DNA of 50,570 nt from a virus (IMGVR_UViG_3300031857_018492:1-50570); one strand, 5' to 3'. Counted from the stretch's first letter, positions 1 through 7,864 are shown. Made by a program: numbers and translations. Notes: generated from the letters alone by a model not told the origin.

Positions 1-1
1 C

Positions 2-736
2 GATCAACTGGGAGACTATGCTACCATCTATGTGGAACAAGATGGTTCAGCCAATCGTTTAGGTGGAGTAGATGGACCTATATGGTATGCCAATCCTGCC
101 ATGATGTATGGTGATGGTCAAAACGTAGACATCAGACAGATAGGGTCTGGCAACTATCTAAAATTTTCCATAGTTACTAATTTTGAAGACAGTGAAGACC
201 GAGCGGGTCTCACTTGCTCTGATTGCAGCTTATCTACCCCTAATACTTTTGTGTACTATTCCACAGGGTTCGGCAATATAGGAACAGTGAATGTAAATGC
301 TGATGGAGAAACTGAAACATCGGGAATATCTTTGTACGTAGTTGAAACAGGAGATTTTAACGAAAACAACATAGCAATCACAGGCATGAGAAACACAGTG
401 CTGTTGCTTACTGCTGGTGATGTGAACACATACAACAGCGTCACATCAGGAGTGGATAATTTATCTTTTGCCAGTGTGACTGGCTATCTCAACAATATTT
501 CTATCACTCAAAGTGGCACCAAAGGTTTGGTCATATTAGATATAGCAGGCAATCAGAACACTGCCACTATAACACAATCAGGTGGAGGAGCTCTAGGTCA
601 TTGGACCAATCTTTCAGTCAGCGGTAACCTTAACACACACACTATAGCACAGTCGGGTATTGCAGTGGACAGCACTGTGGATGTTAAAACCACAGGCAGC
701 AGCAACAACTTTAACATCAACGTGAATTCAAGATAA
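2..736 (+). CDS. Curlin-repeat protein (5' end outside window)
   Basis: The frame is open from base 2, so the gene starts upstream; the GTG at 32 is only an internal codon. The product is built from curlin-type strands with the pattern G-x-x-N-x(5)-Q-x-G, for example GYLNNISITQSG, GNQNTATITQSG and GNLNTHTIAQSG. In CsgA/CsgB such strands stack into an extracellular amyloid. The signal peptide, if any, lies outside the window. The stop overlaps the start of the FecR gene (TAATG), so the two are probably translationally coupled. Curli-like genes are, as I recall, reported as common in pelagimyophages with unknown function; here the repeat assignment is seen directly and the amyloid role is inferred. 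Confidence 0.8.
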   Translation, partial: DQLGDYATIYVEQDGSANRLGGVDGPIWYANPAMMYGDGQNVDIRQIGSGNYLKFSIVTNFEDSEDRAGLTCSDCSLSTPNTFVYYSTGFGNIGTVNVNADGETETSGISLYVVETGDFNENNIAITGMRNTVLLLTAGDVNTYNSVTSGVDNLSFASVTGYLNNISITQSGTKGLVILDIAGNQNTATITQSGGGALGHWTNLSVSGNLNTHTIAQSGIAVDSTVDVKTTGSSNNFNINVNSR

Positions 737-1851
737 TGAAAAAAATTGTACTATTGATGTTGTTATACACCACTGCTGTGTATCCAGCGGCTATAGGCTC
801 TATCACAGAACAAACAGCAGCACCAGGATCCATTGTGAGAAATAAGAATACCATTGCAGGAGTCAAAGGCACAGGCATAGAGATGCAGGATGCTGTGAAT
901 ACTGCCAAAGGCAAAGTGGGCATAACATTTGAAGACGCTACCAAAGTGGAAGTAAATGAAAACTCTAAACTCGTGATAGACGATTTCGTTTATGATCCCA
1001 AAAAAGGCACAGGAAAATTAGCCATGAAGTTCGCTGAAGGTACAGTGAGATATGCTTCAGGTGCTATTGCCAGCAAGAATCCCAATGCAGTCAACATCAA
1101 CACACCATCTGCTACCATTGCGGTGCGAGGCACAGACTTCACTGCCACTGTGGATGAAGTGGGTGCCAGTACTATTATTCTATTGCCTAGTTGTCCCAAA
1201 GGTTGGGCAGATATAGAACGAGATTGTAAAACAGGCATAATTGATGTAATGAATAACGCAGGCACAGTTACTTTAAATCGACCATTTCAAGGCACTCGAG
1301 TAGAGAACAGAAACACAGCACCATTGAAGCCCACTCAGTTAAGTCTTAATTTAGATACTATTAATAACCTATTGATTGTGAGTCCACCCAAAGAACTGAC
1401 CAAACAACAGGAGGAAAGATCAGAGAAGAATTCAGCCAGCATGCTGAACGAAAATCTATTGGATGTCAAAGACCTGTTGAAAGATGAATTAAAAGATAGA
1501 AATGAGTTTGGAGATAACCCATTATTGGAAGATCTGTTGGGACAAAATTTCTTGGCCAACATCTTTGATATATTGGAACAACAGTTAAAAACACAGAGAG
1601 AAACTGTGTTAAAGAGTGCATTAGTAAAAGATAAAGACAGTCTATTGCCAGACTATGATCCCAACACAGGAGTAAAAGCGAGCGTGGGAGCCACTGACGT
1701 AACACTGTGCAAAAATGATGGCAGTAACAATCAATGCATCAAAACTCCTCGCGGTCAGAACAGCACAATTATACAGGGTCAAGGACCAGTGAGCATTCAA
1801 AATAGAGTCAACTCAGGTGGCAATACCTCAATCACGGTGATACAGAAATGA
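736..1851 (+). CDS. Exported FecR-domain protein with curlin-like tail
   Basis: A 371-residue protein. Residues 1-19 form a signal peptide (MKKIVLLMLLYTTAVYPAA). Residues about 30-150 match the FecR fold found in periplasmic proteins: an early GSI/VKGTG strand, a D-x-T-K-V-E-V-N-E-N-S strand, the IDDFVYDP segment, the EGTVRY segment and the RGTDF motif near residue 131. A charged, probably helical region follows (about 215-300). The last 22 residues contain NSGGNTSITVIQ, which fits a single curlin strand, so the protein may nucleate or dock onto the two neighbouring curlin proteins (inference). It lies between them and overlaps both. It lacks a TonB-receptor partner or sigma factor, so a classic FecR-FecI role is unlikely. 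Confidence 0.8.
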   Translation: MKKIVLLMLLYTTAVYPAAIGSITEQTAAPGSIVRNKNTIAGVKGTGIEMQDAVNTAKGKVGITFEDATKVEVNENSKLVIDDFVYDPKKGTGKLAMKFAEGTVRYASGAIASKNPNAVNINTPSATIAVRGTDFTATVDEVGASTIILLPSCPKGWADIERDCKTGIIDVMNNAGTVTLNRPFQGTRVENRNTAPLKPTQLSLNLDTINNLLIVSPPKELTKQQEERSEKNSASMLNENLLDVKDLLKDELKDRNEFGDNPLLEDLLGQNFLANIFDILEQQLKTQRETVLKSALVKDKDSLLPDYDPNTGVKASVGATDVTLCKNDGSNNQCIKTPRGQNSTIIQGQGPVSIQNRVNSGGNTSITVIQK

Positions 1852-3266
1852 GAAAAATTTTTATAATTTTATTGTTATTATTTTTGTTCTTTAGCAACAC
1901 AGCCATGGCTGTCAGCAATGCTATCAAGATGGGCTACAATTTCGTGACTGTGAGCCAAACAGTGGTATTCAACAGTGCAATGCAGTCCGGCGGAACTCTA
2001 ACTCTGTCTGCCACTGTAGCAGATGGTGGTGGAAGATCACCAGGAGATCCATTGACTATGAAATTGGTGTTCTACAACAGCAGCAATCAAATCATCAATA
2101 CCACACAGGCAGCATACACTCTAGTGTTGGGAGCCGCAGCATCCACCTATTCAGTCACTGCCACCAATTGTGGAGGCAGTTGTGCCAACGTGGCCTATGT
2201 CAGTGTGCAGTTCTATGGCAAAGATGGTGGATATTGGGCAGGTAACTATGGTCCTTACATACAGGATCCATCGCTGTCCCTTAATGGTGGTAGCAACATA
2301 CTTTATAATTCAGAATTTGGTATCTACACAGGCACTAACTATCCTCATGGCTGGTCCAGTTCCAATGGTTGGCAGAGCTGTGCTCTATATTCAGGAACCA
2401 ATACCTGTGTAATCAATAATGGCGCTCTGGTGAATGGTGGTTACTACAGTGCCACAGGAGGTACTACTAGTGGACAAGCGGGTGGGTATGGTGGCAGTGT
2501 TTACACCAGCAACATCACCAGTGGACAACAGATCAATATCACAGCCAATAGAAATAGAATTTCAGCTCAGAACAATGGCAATGAGATCCACATAGATCAA
2601 ATAGGCAGCAACAACATCACCACAATTACTCAAAAAGGCAATAACAATAAAATCACAGGCACCACACAGCAAACTGCTACCATCAGTGGAGACAGCAACT
2701 CTACCACGATACGACAGAACAGTGGCACAGGTAAAAATTTAGTAGATTTAAATGTGACTGGTTCGGGCAACAACACTCTCAATCTCAATCAAGGCTATCT
2801 GTCAGACGGCACACTGAGTGGTAATCAATTGGGAGACAACTATCAAAAGGTGGATGTGCAGGGCAGTTACAACACAGTGACCACGCAACAGAATCGCGAT
2901 GTGGGCACAGTGGGCAATTACATGGAACACTCTGTGAGTGGCAATTTTAATTCTATCACCAGCACACAATCTGGAGATAACAAATTATTATTCAATTCTA
3001 TCACGGGCAACAACAACACAGTGAACACCACACAGTCAGGCACAGGTGCTAATCACTATCTGGATATCACACTGAATGGCAATGGTAATAGTGCCACAGT
3101 GAATCAGTCAGGTAATACTCAAAACAAAGCCACCATAGTGATCAACAATTTGGGTGGTCCAGCAGGTGTGAATCTCACACAGACAGGTGGTCAAACTTAT
3201 AATATCACTACTAATTGTGTCACAATGGGTGGTTGTGGCACTACCACTGTGAACCAAGGCAATTAA
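1848..3266 (+). CDS. Secreted curlin-repeat protein
   Basis: A 472-residue protein with a clear signal peptide (residues 1-21, ending AMA). Residues 22 to about 240 form a non-repetitive, Gly/Ser/Asn-rich domain with paired cysteines that I do not recognise. From about residue 244 to the end come some nine curlin-type strands (GNEIHIDQIG, SNNITTITQKG, GNNNTVNTTQSG, GNGNSATVNQSG and others). The length is two to three times that of CsgA, because of the N-terminal domain. It overlaps the FecR gene by four bases. It is probably an exported amyloid subunit or adhesin made in the infected cell; display on virions is also possible. Curli secretion genes (CsgG/E/F) are not in the window and may lie upstream. 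Confidence 0.82.
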   Translation: MRKIFIILLLLFLFFSNTAMAVSNAIKMGYNFVTVSQTVVFNSAMQSGGTLTLSATVADGGGRSPGDPLTMKLVFYNSSNQIINTTQAAYTLVLGAAASTYSVTATNCGGSCANVAYVSVQFYGKDGGYWAGNYGPYIQDPSLSLNGGSNILYNSEFGIYTGTNYPHGWSSSNGWQSCALYSGTNTCVINNGALVNGGYYSATGGTTSGQAGGYGGSVYTSNITSGQQINITANRNRISAQNNGNEIHIDQIGSNNITTITQKGNNNKITGTTQQTATISGDSNSTTIRQNSGTGKNLVDLNVTGSGNNTLNLNQGYLSDGTLSGNQLGDNYQKVDVQGSYNTVTTQQNRDVGTVGNYMEHSVSGNFNSITSTQSGDNKLLFNSITGNNNTVNTTQSGTGANHYLDITLNGNGNSATVNQSGNTQNKATIVINNLGGPAGVNLTQTGGQTYNITTNCVTMGGCGTTTVNQGN

Positions 3267-3330
3267 AAATTAGACAAAATTAAATTTTAACTTTTCGTTT
3301 AAACACAAAAAAATATTTTATTTTTTAATG

Positions 3331-3360
3331 AAAGTGTCTGACTTTTCACTTTTTTATTTT
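3331..3360 (+). terminator. Possible rho-independent terminator after curlin operon
   Basis: A 6-bp stem (AAAGTG at 3331, CACTTT at 3347) with a 10-base loop is followed by a T-rich tail (3353-3360). It is weak and AT-rich, but sits in the only sizeable intergenic gap of this region, between the curlin operon and the next promoter. Confidence 0.35.
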
Positions 3361-3367
3361 ACGACTA

Positions 3368-3396
3368 TTGACTTTCGTAGTATTTAATACTAAATT
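3368..3396 (+). promoter_or_regulatory. Putative sigma70 promoter for sulfurtransferase
   Basis: TTGACT (3368-3373), a 17-base spacer and TAAATT (3391-3396). It is followed by a normal leader with an AGGAG ribosome site near 3412 and the ATG at 3422. This contrasts with the leaderless promoters elsewhere in the window. Confidence 0.45.
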
Positions 3397-3421
3397 AACA
3401 TTATTAACAAAGGAGAACACA

Positions 3422-4333
3422 ATGAACTTGATTAAAAAATTAATTTTGATTGGAATATTTTCCATTGCTTCAGTGGCACACTCCAGTGAATTCTTAGTGA
3501 ATACTGATTGGTTGGAAAAAAATCTCAACAATCCTAAACTTCGATTAATTGAAGTGAGTGTTGATACTGGAGTATATGAAAGAGGTCACATTCCAGGTGC
3601 TGTGAATATCAAATGGCACACTGATCTAGTGGATCCTGTAAAAAGAGATATCGCCAGCAAAGAAAATTTACAAAAAACATTACAAACCTTAGGTATCAAC
3701 AGCGACAGCACTATTGTTATCTATGGAGATAGCAACAACTGGTTTGCTGCATGGGGCGCTTGGGTGTTTGATGTTTATGGAGTAAAAAATGTTAAATTGC
3801 TGGATGGTGGCAGAAAGAAATGGGAAGCAGAAAAGAGACCATTGACTCCAATAGCTACTGCAGCCAAAACAGGCAACATCACATTGTCCAATGCTGACAA
3901 TGATCTGAGAGCTCGACTGCCAGACGTTGTTGCTGTTGCTAATAAAAAATCTGATACAGCGTTAGTGGACATTAGATCACCAGATGAATTTACTGGAAAG
4001 ATTTTTGCTCCAGCTGGCGTTCAGGAAACTGCAATTAGAGCTGGTCATATTCCAGGCGCAGTGAATGTTCCATGGGGACAAGCTGTTGCTGAAGATGGAA
4101 CTTTTAAATCTCGAGAAGAACTTAGAAAAGTTTATGCTGCAGTTGGTATAGATGGAAAAAAACCAATTATTACATATTGCAGAATAGGAGAACGTTCTAG
4201 TCATACTTGGTTCGCTCTTAAAAAGATACTGGGTTATGAAGTGAGAAATTATGATGGTTCATGGACAGAATATGGCAACTCTGTGGGCAATCCTGTGGCC
4301 AATCCAGCAGGCACAGTTTGGGGTGGCAAATAA
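3422..4333 (+). CDS. Exported two-domain rhodanese sulfurtransferase
   Basis: A 303-residue protein of the thiosulfate/3-mercaptopyruvate sulfurtransferase family, which moves sulfane sulfur from a donor to a thiophilic acceptor. The N-terminal rhodanese domain (about 25-145) has GHIPGAVNI. The C-terminal domain (about 165-300) has GHIPGAVNVPW and the active loop CRIGER, with catalytic Cys253. Residues 1-20 form a signal peptide, so it should act in the periplasm. The start at 3422 is chosen because of the AGGAG about six bases upstream and because the signal peptide begins there; the frame is open to 3368. It lies between the curlin operon and the cyclase gene. Its role for a phage is unknown; a host-derived accessory gene is likely. 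Confidence 0.85.
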   Translation: MNLIKKLILIGIFSIASVAHSSEFLVNTDWLEKNLNNPKLRLIEVSVDTGVYERGHIPGAVNIKWHTDLVDPVKRDIASKENLQKTLQTLGINSDSTIVIYGDSNNWFAAWGAWVFDVYGVKNVKLLDGGRKKWEAEKRPLTPIATAAKTGNITLSNADNDLRARLPDVVAVANKKSDTALVDIRSPDEFTGKIFAPAGVQETAIRAGHIPGAVNVPWGQAVAEDGTFKSREELRKVYAAVGIDGKKPIITYCRIGERSSHTWFALKKILGYEVRNYDGSWTEYGNSVGNPVANPAGTVWGGK

Positions 4334-4349
4334 TTTATTACAATAATTC

Positions 4350-4412
4350 TTGATTTTGACTATTGCTATTCATATATTATGCGTGGCAATAGCAAATCAA
4401 AGATAATAAATA
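4350..4412 (+). promoter_or_regulatory. Putative sigma70 and late promoters of cyclase gene
   Basis: TTGATT (4350-4355), 17 bases, TATATT (4373-4378) looks like a sigma70 promoter that would start transcription near 4385. A T4-type late box AATAAATA lies at 4405-4412, eight bases before the ATG at 4421. Both favour 4421 over the upstream ATG at 4379. Confidence 0.4.
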
Positions 4413-4420
4413 CCCATATT

Positions 4421-6421
4421 ATGAAATGGGTCAGTCCTTGGACAGCAATCATTACTTTAATATTAATTCTCACGATTAGGATCGCAGATCCCAAGTTCGT
4501 AGAGAGTGTGCGACTGCGATATTTTGATACACTGATTACTGGCAAAACCGCCACACAAAACAGCATTTTCACCGTTAATATTGACGAGAAGAGTTTGGAG
4601 CAGTATGGGCAATGGCCATTTCCTAGAGATGTGTATGCAGGCATAATCAAAGATTTATATGAACGCAAAGCAGGCCTGGTAGTGTTCAACGTGCTGATGC
4701 CAGAATCAGATCGCAGTGGCAAGGATGCTGTGCTGGCAGAAACCATGAGAAATTATCCTGTGGTGTTGAGCAACGTGCCAGCACAGCAGACCAAGAATGA
4801 ACCCCGAGTGCCAGGATCAGCAGTGCTGGGACCAGAACATCTCAATACTATCGTGAGATATCCAGGCCTGATTGCTAATATACCGTCATTGGAAAACGCT
4901 GCTGTAGGAGTGGGAACTACAAACACACTGCCAGAGATAGATGGTGTGAACCGAAGACTACCTCTAATAGTCACAGTGGATGGCAAACTGTATCCTAACC
5001 TTGCTATGGAAACTCTAAGAGTGGCCACAAATAATTCTACGTTTCAAGTAAAGTTAAATGCCAATGGTGTGGAGAAGATGCGACTGCCTGGAGACATAGG
5101 CATCATTGACACAGATTCACTGGGCAGAGTATGGATTGATTGGAGTCAAAAAAATCAATCAGTATCACTGAGCAATCTACCCCAAGATTTTAAAGGCGCA
5201 ATAGTGATAGTGGGTACATCAGCAGCAGGCATAGGTAATCCAGTGGCCACAGCCATAGGACCAGTTTGGCCACAGGATCTACAGGCAGCCGTGATAGGTA
5301 CCATGATCAATAAGGTTAATATCAAGAGACCTGATTGGGCTGAAGGTGCAGAAGTTATAAGTTTAATAGCGTTATCTTTAGGTTTGTTATTTTTGAGCAG
5401 ATGGGTTTATGTGGGTATGGCAGCAGGAGCCGTTGCTATCGTCGCTGTGGTCCCAATCAGCAATTATTTTTACACACATCACCTTTGGTTGTTGGATGGC
5501 ACTCTACTAGTGGCAGGATTGATACTAATAATGCTACATGCTTATAGCGTTAAATTTGTCAGTGAGTATCTACAGAAACAGAGAATCAAGAAACAGTTCG
5601 GTACCTATCTATCTCCTGCCATGGTAGAACGATTACAGAAGAATCCAGAATTGTTACGTTTGGGAGGTGAAACTCGAGAACTTTCTATTATGTTTACTGA
5701 CGTGAGGGGATTCACTGCTATATCTGAACACTATGGCAGCAATGTACAAGGACTTACCGGTATAATGAATCGCTACATGACTGCTATGACTGCCAGCATA
5801 TTAAGAAATAATGGTACACTGGACAAGTATATTGGAGATGCTCAAATGGCTTTTTGGAACGCTCCGCTGGATGACGTCAATCATGCCAAGAACGCAGTAC
5901 GCACGGCAGTGGAAATGTTGGACAATTTAAAACAATTTAACGAAGAAATTGCTCGTGAAGGCGTGCCAGCATTTGGCATGGGATTGGGCATTAATACAGG
6001 ATCAGTGGTTGTGGGCAATATGGGATCAGATCAGCGTTTTGATTATACCTGTTTAGGTGACTCAGTGAACCTTGCTTCACGTCTGGAAGGACAGAGCAAG
6101 CCCTATGGAGTGGAATTGGTGTTGGGATCACGCACAGTCGAGCTGGTTCGAGATGAGTATGCTGTGATAGAACTGGATTGTATTGCTGTTAAAGGCAAAC
6201 AAGAAGGTGTAAAAATATATACCTTAGGTTGTGAAACAGAAGAACACAAACAATTTTTAAAATTTTATTATTCAGGAGAGTGGAAAAATGCTCTTATTTT
6301 GCTGGAGAATTTAAAAAATAATGCTCCTGAACTAAAAAAATATTATTTCATGATGACTGAGCGTCTACAAGAAGGTGTTCCTGCTGACTGGTCAGGCACT
6401 TACAAAGCCACTTCAAAATAA
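4421..6421 (+). CDS. CHASE2-domain class III adenylate/guanylate cyclase
   Basis: A 666-residue membrane receptor cyclase. There is an N-terminal membrane helix (about 6-23), a CHASE2 extracytoplasmic sensor domain (about 30-300), three membrane helices (about 305-375), then a class III cyclase domain (about 405-600). The key residues are present: metal Asp427 in FTDVRGFT, Lys469 and Asp473 in DKYIGDAQMAF, and Asn550 and Arg554 in VNLASRLE. The Lys is typical of ATP use, so cAMP is the likely product. A short helical tail follows. The ATG at 4421 is chosen over 4379 because promoters overlap 4379 and the membrane helix begins just after 4421. It directly follows the curlin/FecR/sulfurtransferase genes. 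A complete receptor cyclase is very unusual in a phage. Confidence 0.88.
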   Translation: MKWVSPWTAIITLILILTIRIADPKFVESVRLRYFDTLITGKTATQNSIFTVNIDEKSLEQYGQWPFPRDVYAGIIKDLYERKAGLVVFNVLMPESDRSGKDAVLAETMRNYPVVLSNVPAQQTKNEPRVPGSAVLGPEHLNTIVRYPGLIANIPSLENAAVGVGTTNTLPEIDGVNRRLPLIVTVDGKLYPNLAMETLRVATNNSTFQVKLNANGVEKMRLPGDIGIIDTDSLGRVWIDWSQKNQSVSLSNLPQDFKGAIVIVGTSAAGIGNPVATAIGPVWPQDLQAAVIGTMINKVNIKRPDWAEGAEVISLIALSLGLLFLSRWVYVGMAAGAVAIVAVVPISNYFYTHHLWLLDGTLLVAGLILIMLHAYSVKFVSEYLQKQRIKKQFGTYLSPAMVERLQKNPELLRLGGETRELSIMFTDVRGFTAISEHYGSNVQGLTGIMNRYMTAMTASILRNNGTLDKYIGDAQMAFWNAPLDDVNHAKNAVRTAVEMLDNLKQFNEEIAREGVPAFGMGLGINTGSVVVGNMGSDQRFDYTCLGDSVNLASRLEGQSKPYGVELVLGSRTVELVRDEYAVIELDCIAVKGKQEGVKIYTLGCETEEHKQFLKFYYSGEWKNALILLENLKNNAPELKKYYFMMTERLQEGVPADWSGTYKATSK

Positions 6422-6462
6422 TTTTTTTCACAAAAAAAGTTTCATAAAAAAAAAGATTATAA

Positions 6463-6491
6463 TTGACAGATTTTAAAAAATATTGTTAAAT
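6463..6491 (+). promoter_or_regulatory. Putative sigma70 promoter for speD
   Basis: TTGACA (6463-6468), 17 bases, TTAAAT (6486-6491). Transcription would begin near 6498, giving a leader that holds AGGAG (6513-6517) before the ATG at 6529. Confidence 0.45.
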
Positions 6492-6528
6492 AGCCTGTAT
6501 AAAAACAATGTCAGGAGACAAACAGAAA

Positions 6529-6963
6529 ATGAAACCACTTGTTCACAAGCACTTGATAGTGCGAGCAGAAGTAACAAACCCACCCAAAGACGAAACACTA
6601 GCAAAAGAATTTTTACGAGAACTGATTGAAGGTATCAACATGAAAATACTGTTTGGCCCAGAAGCCAAGTATGTGGATATTCCAGGCAATCGTGGATTAA
6701 CTTGTTTTGCTATCATTGAAACGTCACACGTGGTGATGCACACTTGGGATGAGTGCGAGCCTGCCATGATACAATTGGACGTGTACACTTGTGGAGCATT
6801 GGACACTGATGTGGTGTTTGAGTCACTGCGTCGTTTTGGTGTGATCAAAATGGACTACAAATTTCTAGATCGTGAGAACGATCTTAAAGAAATACCTTTA
6901 ACTGGCGCTGTGGTACCTATGCGTAAAAGACGTGCTCGTAGAGTATTGCAAGTAGTCTCTTAA
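6529..6963 (+). CDS. speD: SpeD-family pyruvoyl-dependent decarboxylase
   Basis: A 144-residue protein of the prokaryotic S-adenosylmethionine decarboxylase family, which self-cleaves to make a pyruvoyl cofactor and supplies aminopropyl groups for spermidine. The cleavage serine is Ser66 in ETSHVVMHTW, with partner residues His71 and Cys88 (YTCG). Cleavage would fall between Thr65 and Ser66; typical family members have Glu before the serine. speD homologues occur in cyanomyophages. Relatives exist that decarboxylate ornithine or arginine, so the substrate is not certain. An in-frame ATG at 6508 would add seven residues; 6529 is preferred because of the AGGAG at 6513. Confidence 0.82.
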   Translation: MKPLVHKHLIVRAEVTNPPKDETLAKEFLRELIEGINMKILFGPEAKYVDIPGNRGLTCFAIIETSHVVMHTWDECEPAMIQLDVYTCGALDTDVVFESLRRFGVIKMDYKFLDRENDLKEIPLTGAVVPMRKRRARRVLQVVS

Positions 6964-6967
6964 AATC

Positions 6968-6975
6968 TATAAATA
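6968..6975 (+). promoter_or_regulatory. T4-type late promoter box
   Basis: A perfect TATAAATA ten bases before the ATG of the next gene. In T4 this box is read by RNA polymerase carrying gp55. It leaves room for only a few bases of leader. Confidence 0.7.
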
Positions 6976-6985
6976 CTGCTAGATT

Positions 6986-7264
6986 ATGGACTTTCTTAAA
7001 CTAGCAATAGATGTGGGTTTCCCAATAGCAGCAGCCGTGGCTTGTGGATTCTTCATATTCCTCACTCTTAAATTTATCTTGGCTTCGGTAACTTCTGATG
7101 TAAAGAAACTCAGCGGCATTATTGAAGCTCTGGACAATCGAGTTAAAACCATGAATGCTGATGTGATACGAATTGACACTCTGGTGAGTTCCACCCTAGG
7201 AATCAAACCTGATGTGGAAAGAATTGGTCGTGCCGACGGCAAGACTGATGCTAGAAAGGATTAA
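6986..7264 (+). CDS. Small membrane-anchored coiled-coil protein
   Basis: A 92-residue protein with an N-terminal membrane helix (about 9-34, containing GFPIAAAVACGFFIFLTLKF) and a helical, heptad-like cytoplasmic or periplasmic part ending in a charged tail. It is clearly paralogous to the next gene: both have Y/V-G-F-P-I near the N-terminus, a membrane helix, and a D-x-I-R-(I/L)-(D/N)-T segment. The shape resembles BhlA/UviB-like phage holins, but family membership is not shown. A perfect late box lies just upstream, so a late (lysis or virion) role is plausible. Confidence 0.72.
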   Translation: MDFLKLAIDVGFPIAAAVACGFFIFLTLKFILASVTSDVKKLSGIIEALDNRVKTMNADVIRIDTLVSSTLGIKPDVERIGRADGKTDARKD

Positions 7265-7266
7265 TT

Positions 7267-7542
7267 ATGGGCAAAGACATAGCAACAATGATTAATCAAT
7301 ATGGATTTCCTATCATTGCCGCATTTGGTATGGGAGGATTGATCTATTTCGTATGGAAATGGGTAACTACAGAGATCAAACCTGTAATGAGTGAAACCAG
7401 CAAAACTCTGATTGCACTGGTGGACAGAATAAGAATGTTGGATAATGACTTGATTCGATTGAACACCAAATTGAATGTAATCCTGGAACATCAGGAAGAG
7501 TTGGAAAAAAAGAAAAATCGCAATTCCGAACACAAGAACTAA
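7267..7542 (+). CDS. Small membrane-anchored coiled-coil protein, tandem paralogue
   Basis: A 91-residue protein with a membrane helix at about 13-32 (YGFPIIAAFGMGGLIYFVWK), followed by a long helix with LDNDLIRLNTKL and a lysine/asparagine-rich tail. Same plan as the gene two bases upstream, so the two arose by tandem duplication. They are probably cotranscribed from the late box at 6968. Function unknown; a holin/antiholin-like pair is one possibility. Confidence 0.72.
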   Translation: MGKDIATMINQYGFPIIAAFGMGGLIYFVWKWVTTEIKPVMSETSKTLIALVDRIRMLDNDLIRLNTKLNVILEHQEELEKKKNRNSEHKN

Positions 7543-7584
7543 TAACAGTATATTATTAACGATCAATCCTACGTAAGTATTTGT

Positions 7585-7836
7585 ATGAAATACTTTCTAG
7601 TTATTGTACTTTGCATGAATGGATTGTGTGAGAACTTCCTTACCACAGAACCTGAGTTCACATCCAGAGAAGAATGTCGCAAGTTTTCCGAAACAGCAGT
7701 GGAAAAAATAAGAAAAAATTTACCAGAAAGTTCTGGCAGCACCTACTGTTTTGATGAGCAAGAAGTTGTGGACATAACCAATCGTTTATTAAAAGAACAG
7801 CAAGAATTCCAAGACCAACACAATCAAGACATATAA
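7585..7836 (+). CDS. Small protein with hydrophobic N-terminus and four cysteines
   Basis: An 83-residue protein. Residues 1-18 are hydrophobic (MKYFLVIVLCMNGLCENF), possibly a weak signal peptide or anchor. Cysteines in the head plus Cys in REECRKF and STYCFD could form disulfides if the protein is exported. The C-terminal half is helical and charged. I do not recognise the family. No clear promoter is seen upstream. Confidence 0.6.
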   Translation: MKYFLVIVLCMNGLCENFLTTEPEFTSREECRKFSETAVEKIRKNLPESSGSTYCFDEQEVVDITNRLLKEQQEFQDQHNQDI

Positions 7837-7864
7837 TTGACAAAGATCTGTATCGTGTTATAAT
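7837..7864 (+). promoter_or_regulatory. Strong sigma70 promoter giving a leaderless mRNA
   Basis: Consensus TTGACA (7837-7842), 16-base spacer, consensus TATAAT (7859-7864). The ATG of the exonuclease begins at 7870, five bases after the -10 box, which is where transcription should start. The -35 box overlaps the end of the preceding gene. Confidence 0.82.

Noticed and set aside
2580-3240. Short DNA repeats that could suggest a CRISPR array
   Set aside because: The periodicity is that of in-frame curlin strands; the units are imperfect and there are no spacer-like inserts.
3368-3421. Upstream in-frame start for the sulfurtransferase
   Set aside because: It would bury the signal peptide and overlaps the promoter; the AGGAG is placed for 3422.
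4379-4420. Upstream ATG for the cyclase gene
   Set aside because: A -10-like box abuts it and a late box lies between it and 4421, so transcripts would start after it; the membrane helix fits a start at 4421.
6422-6528. A host-phage boundary (prophage edge) between the curlin/cyclase block and the phage genes
   Set aside because: No tRNA, attachment repeat, integrase or change in base style is visible. T4-type phages do not normally integrate, and curli-like genes are known in pelagimyophages.
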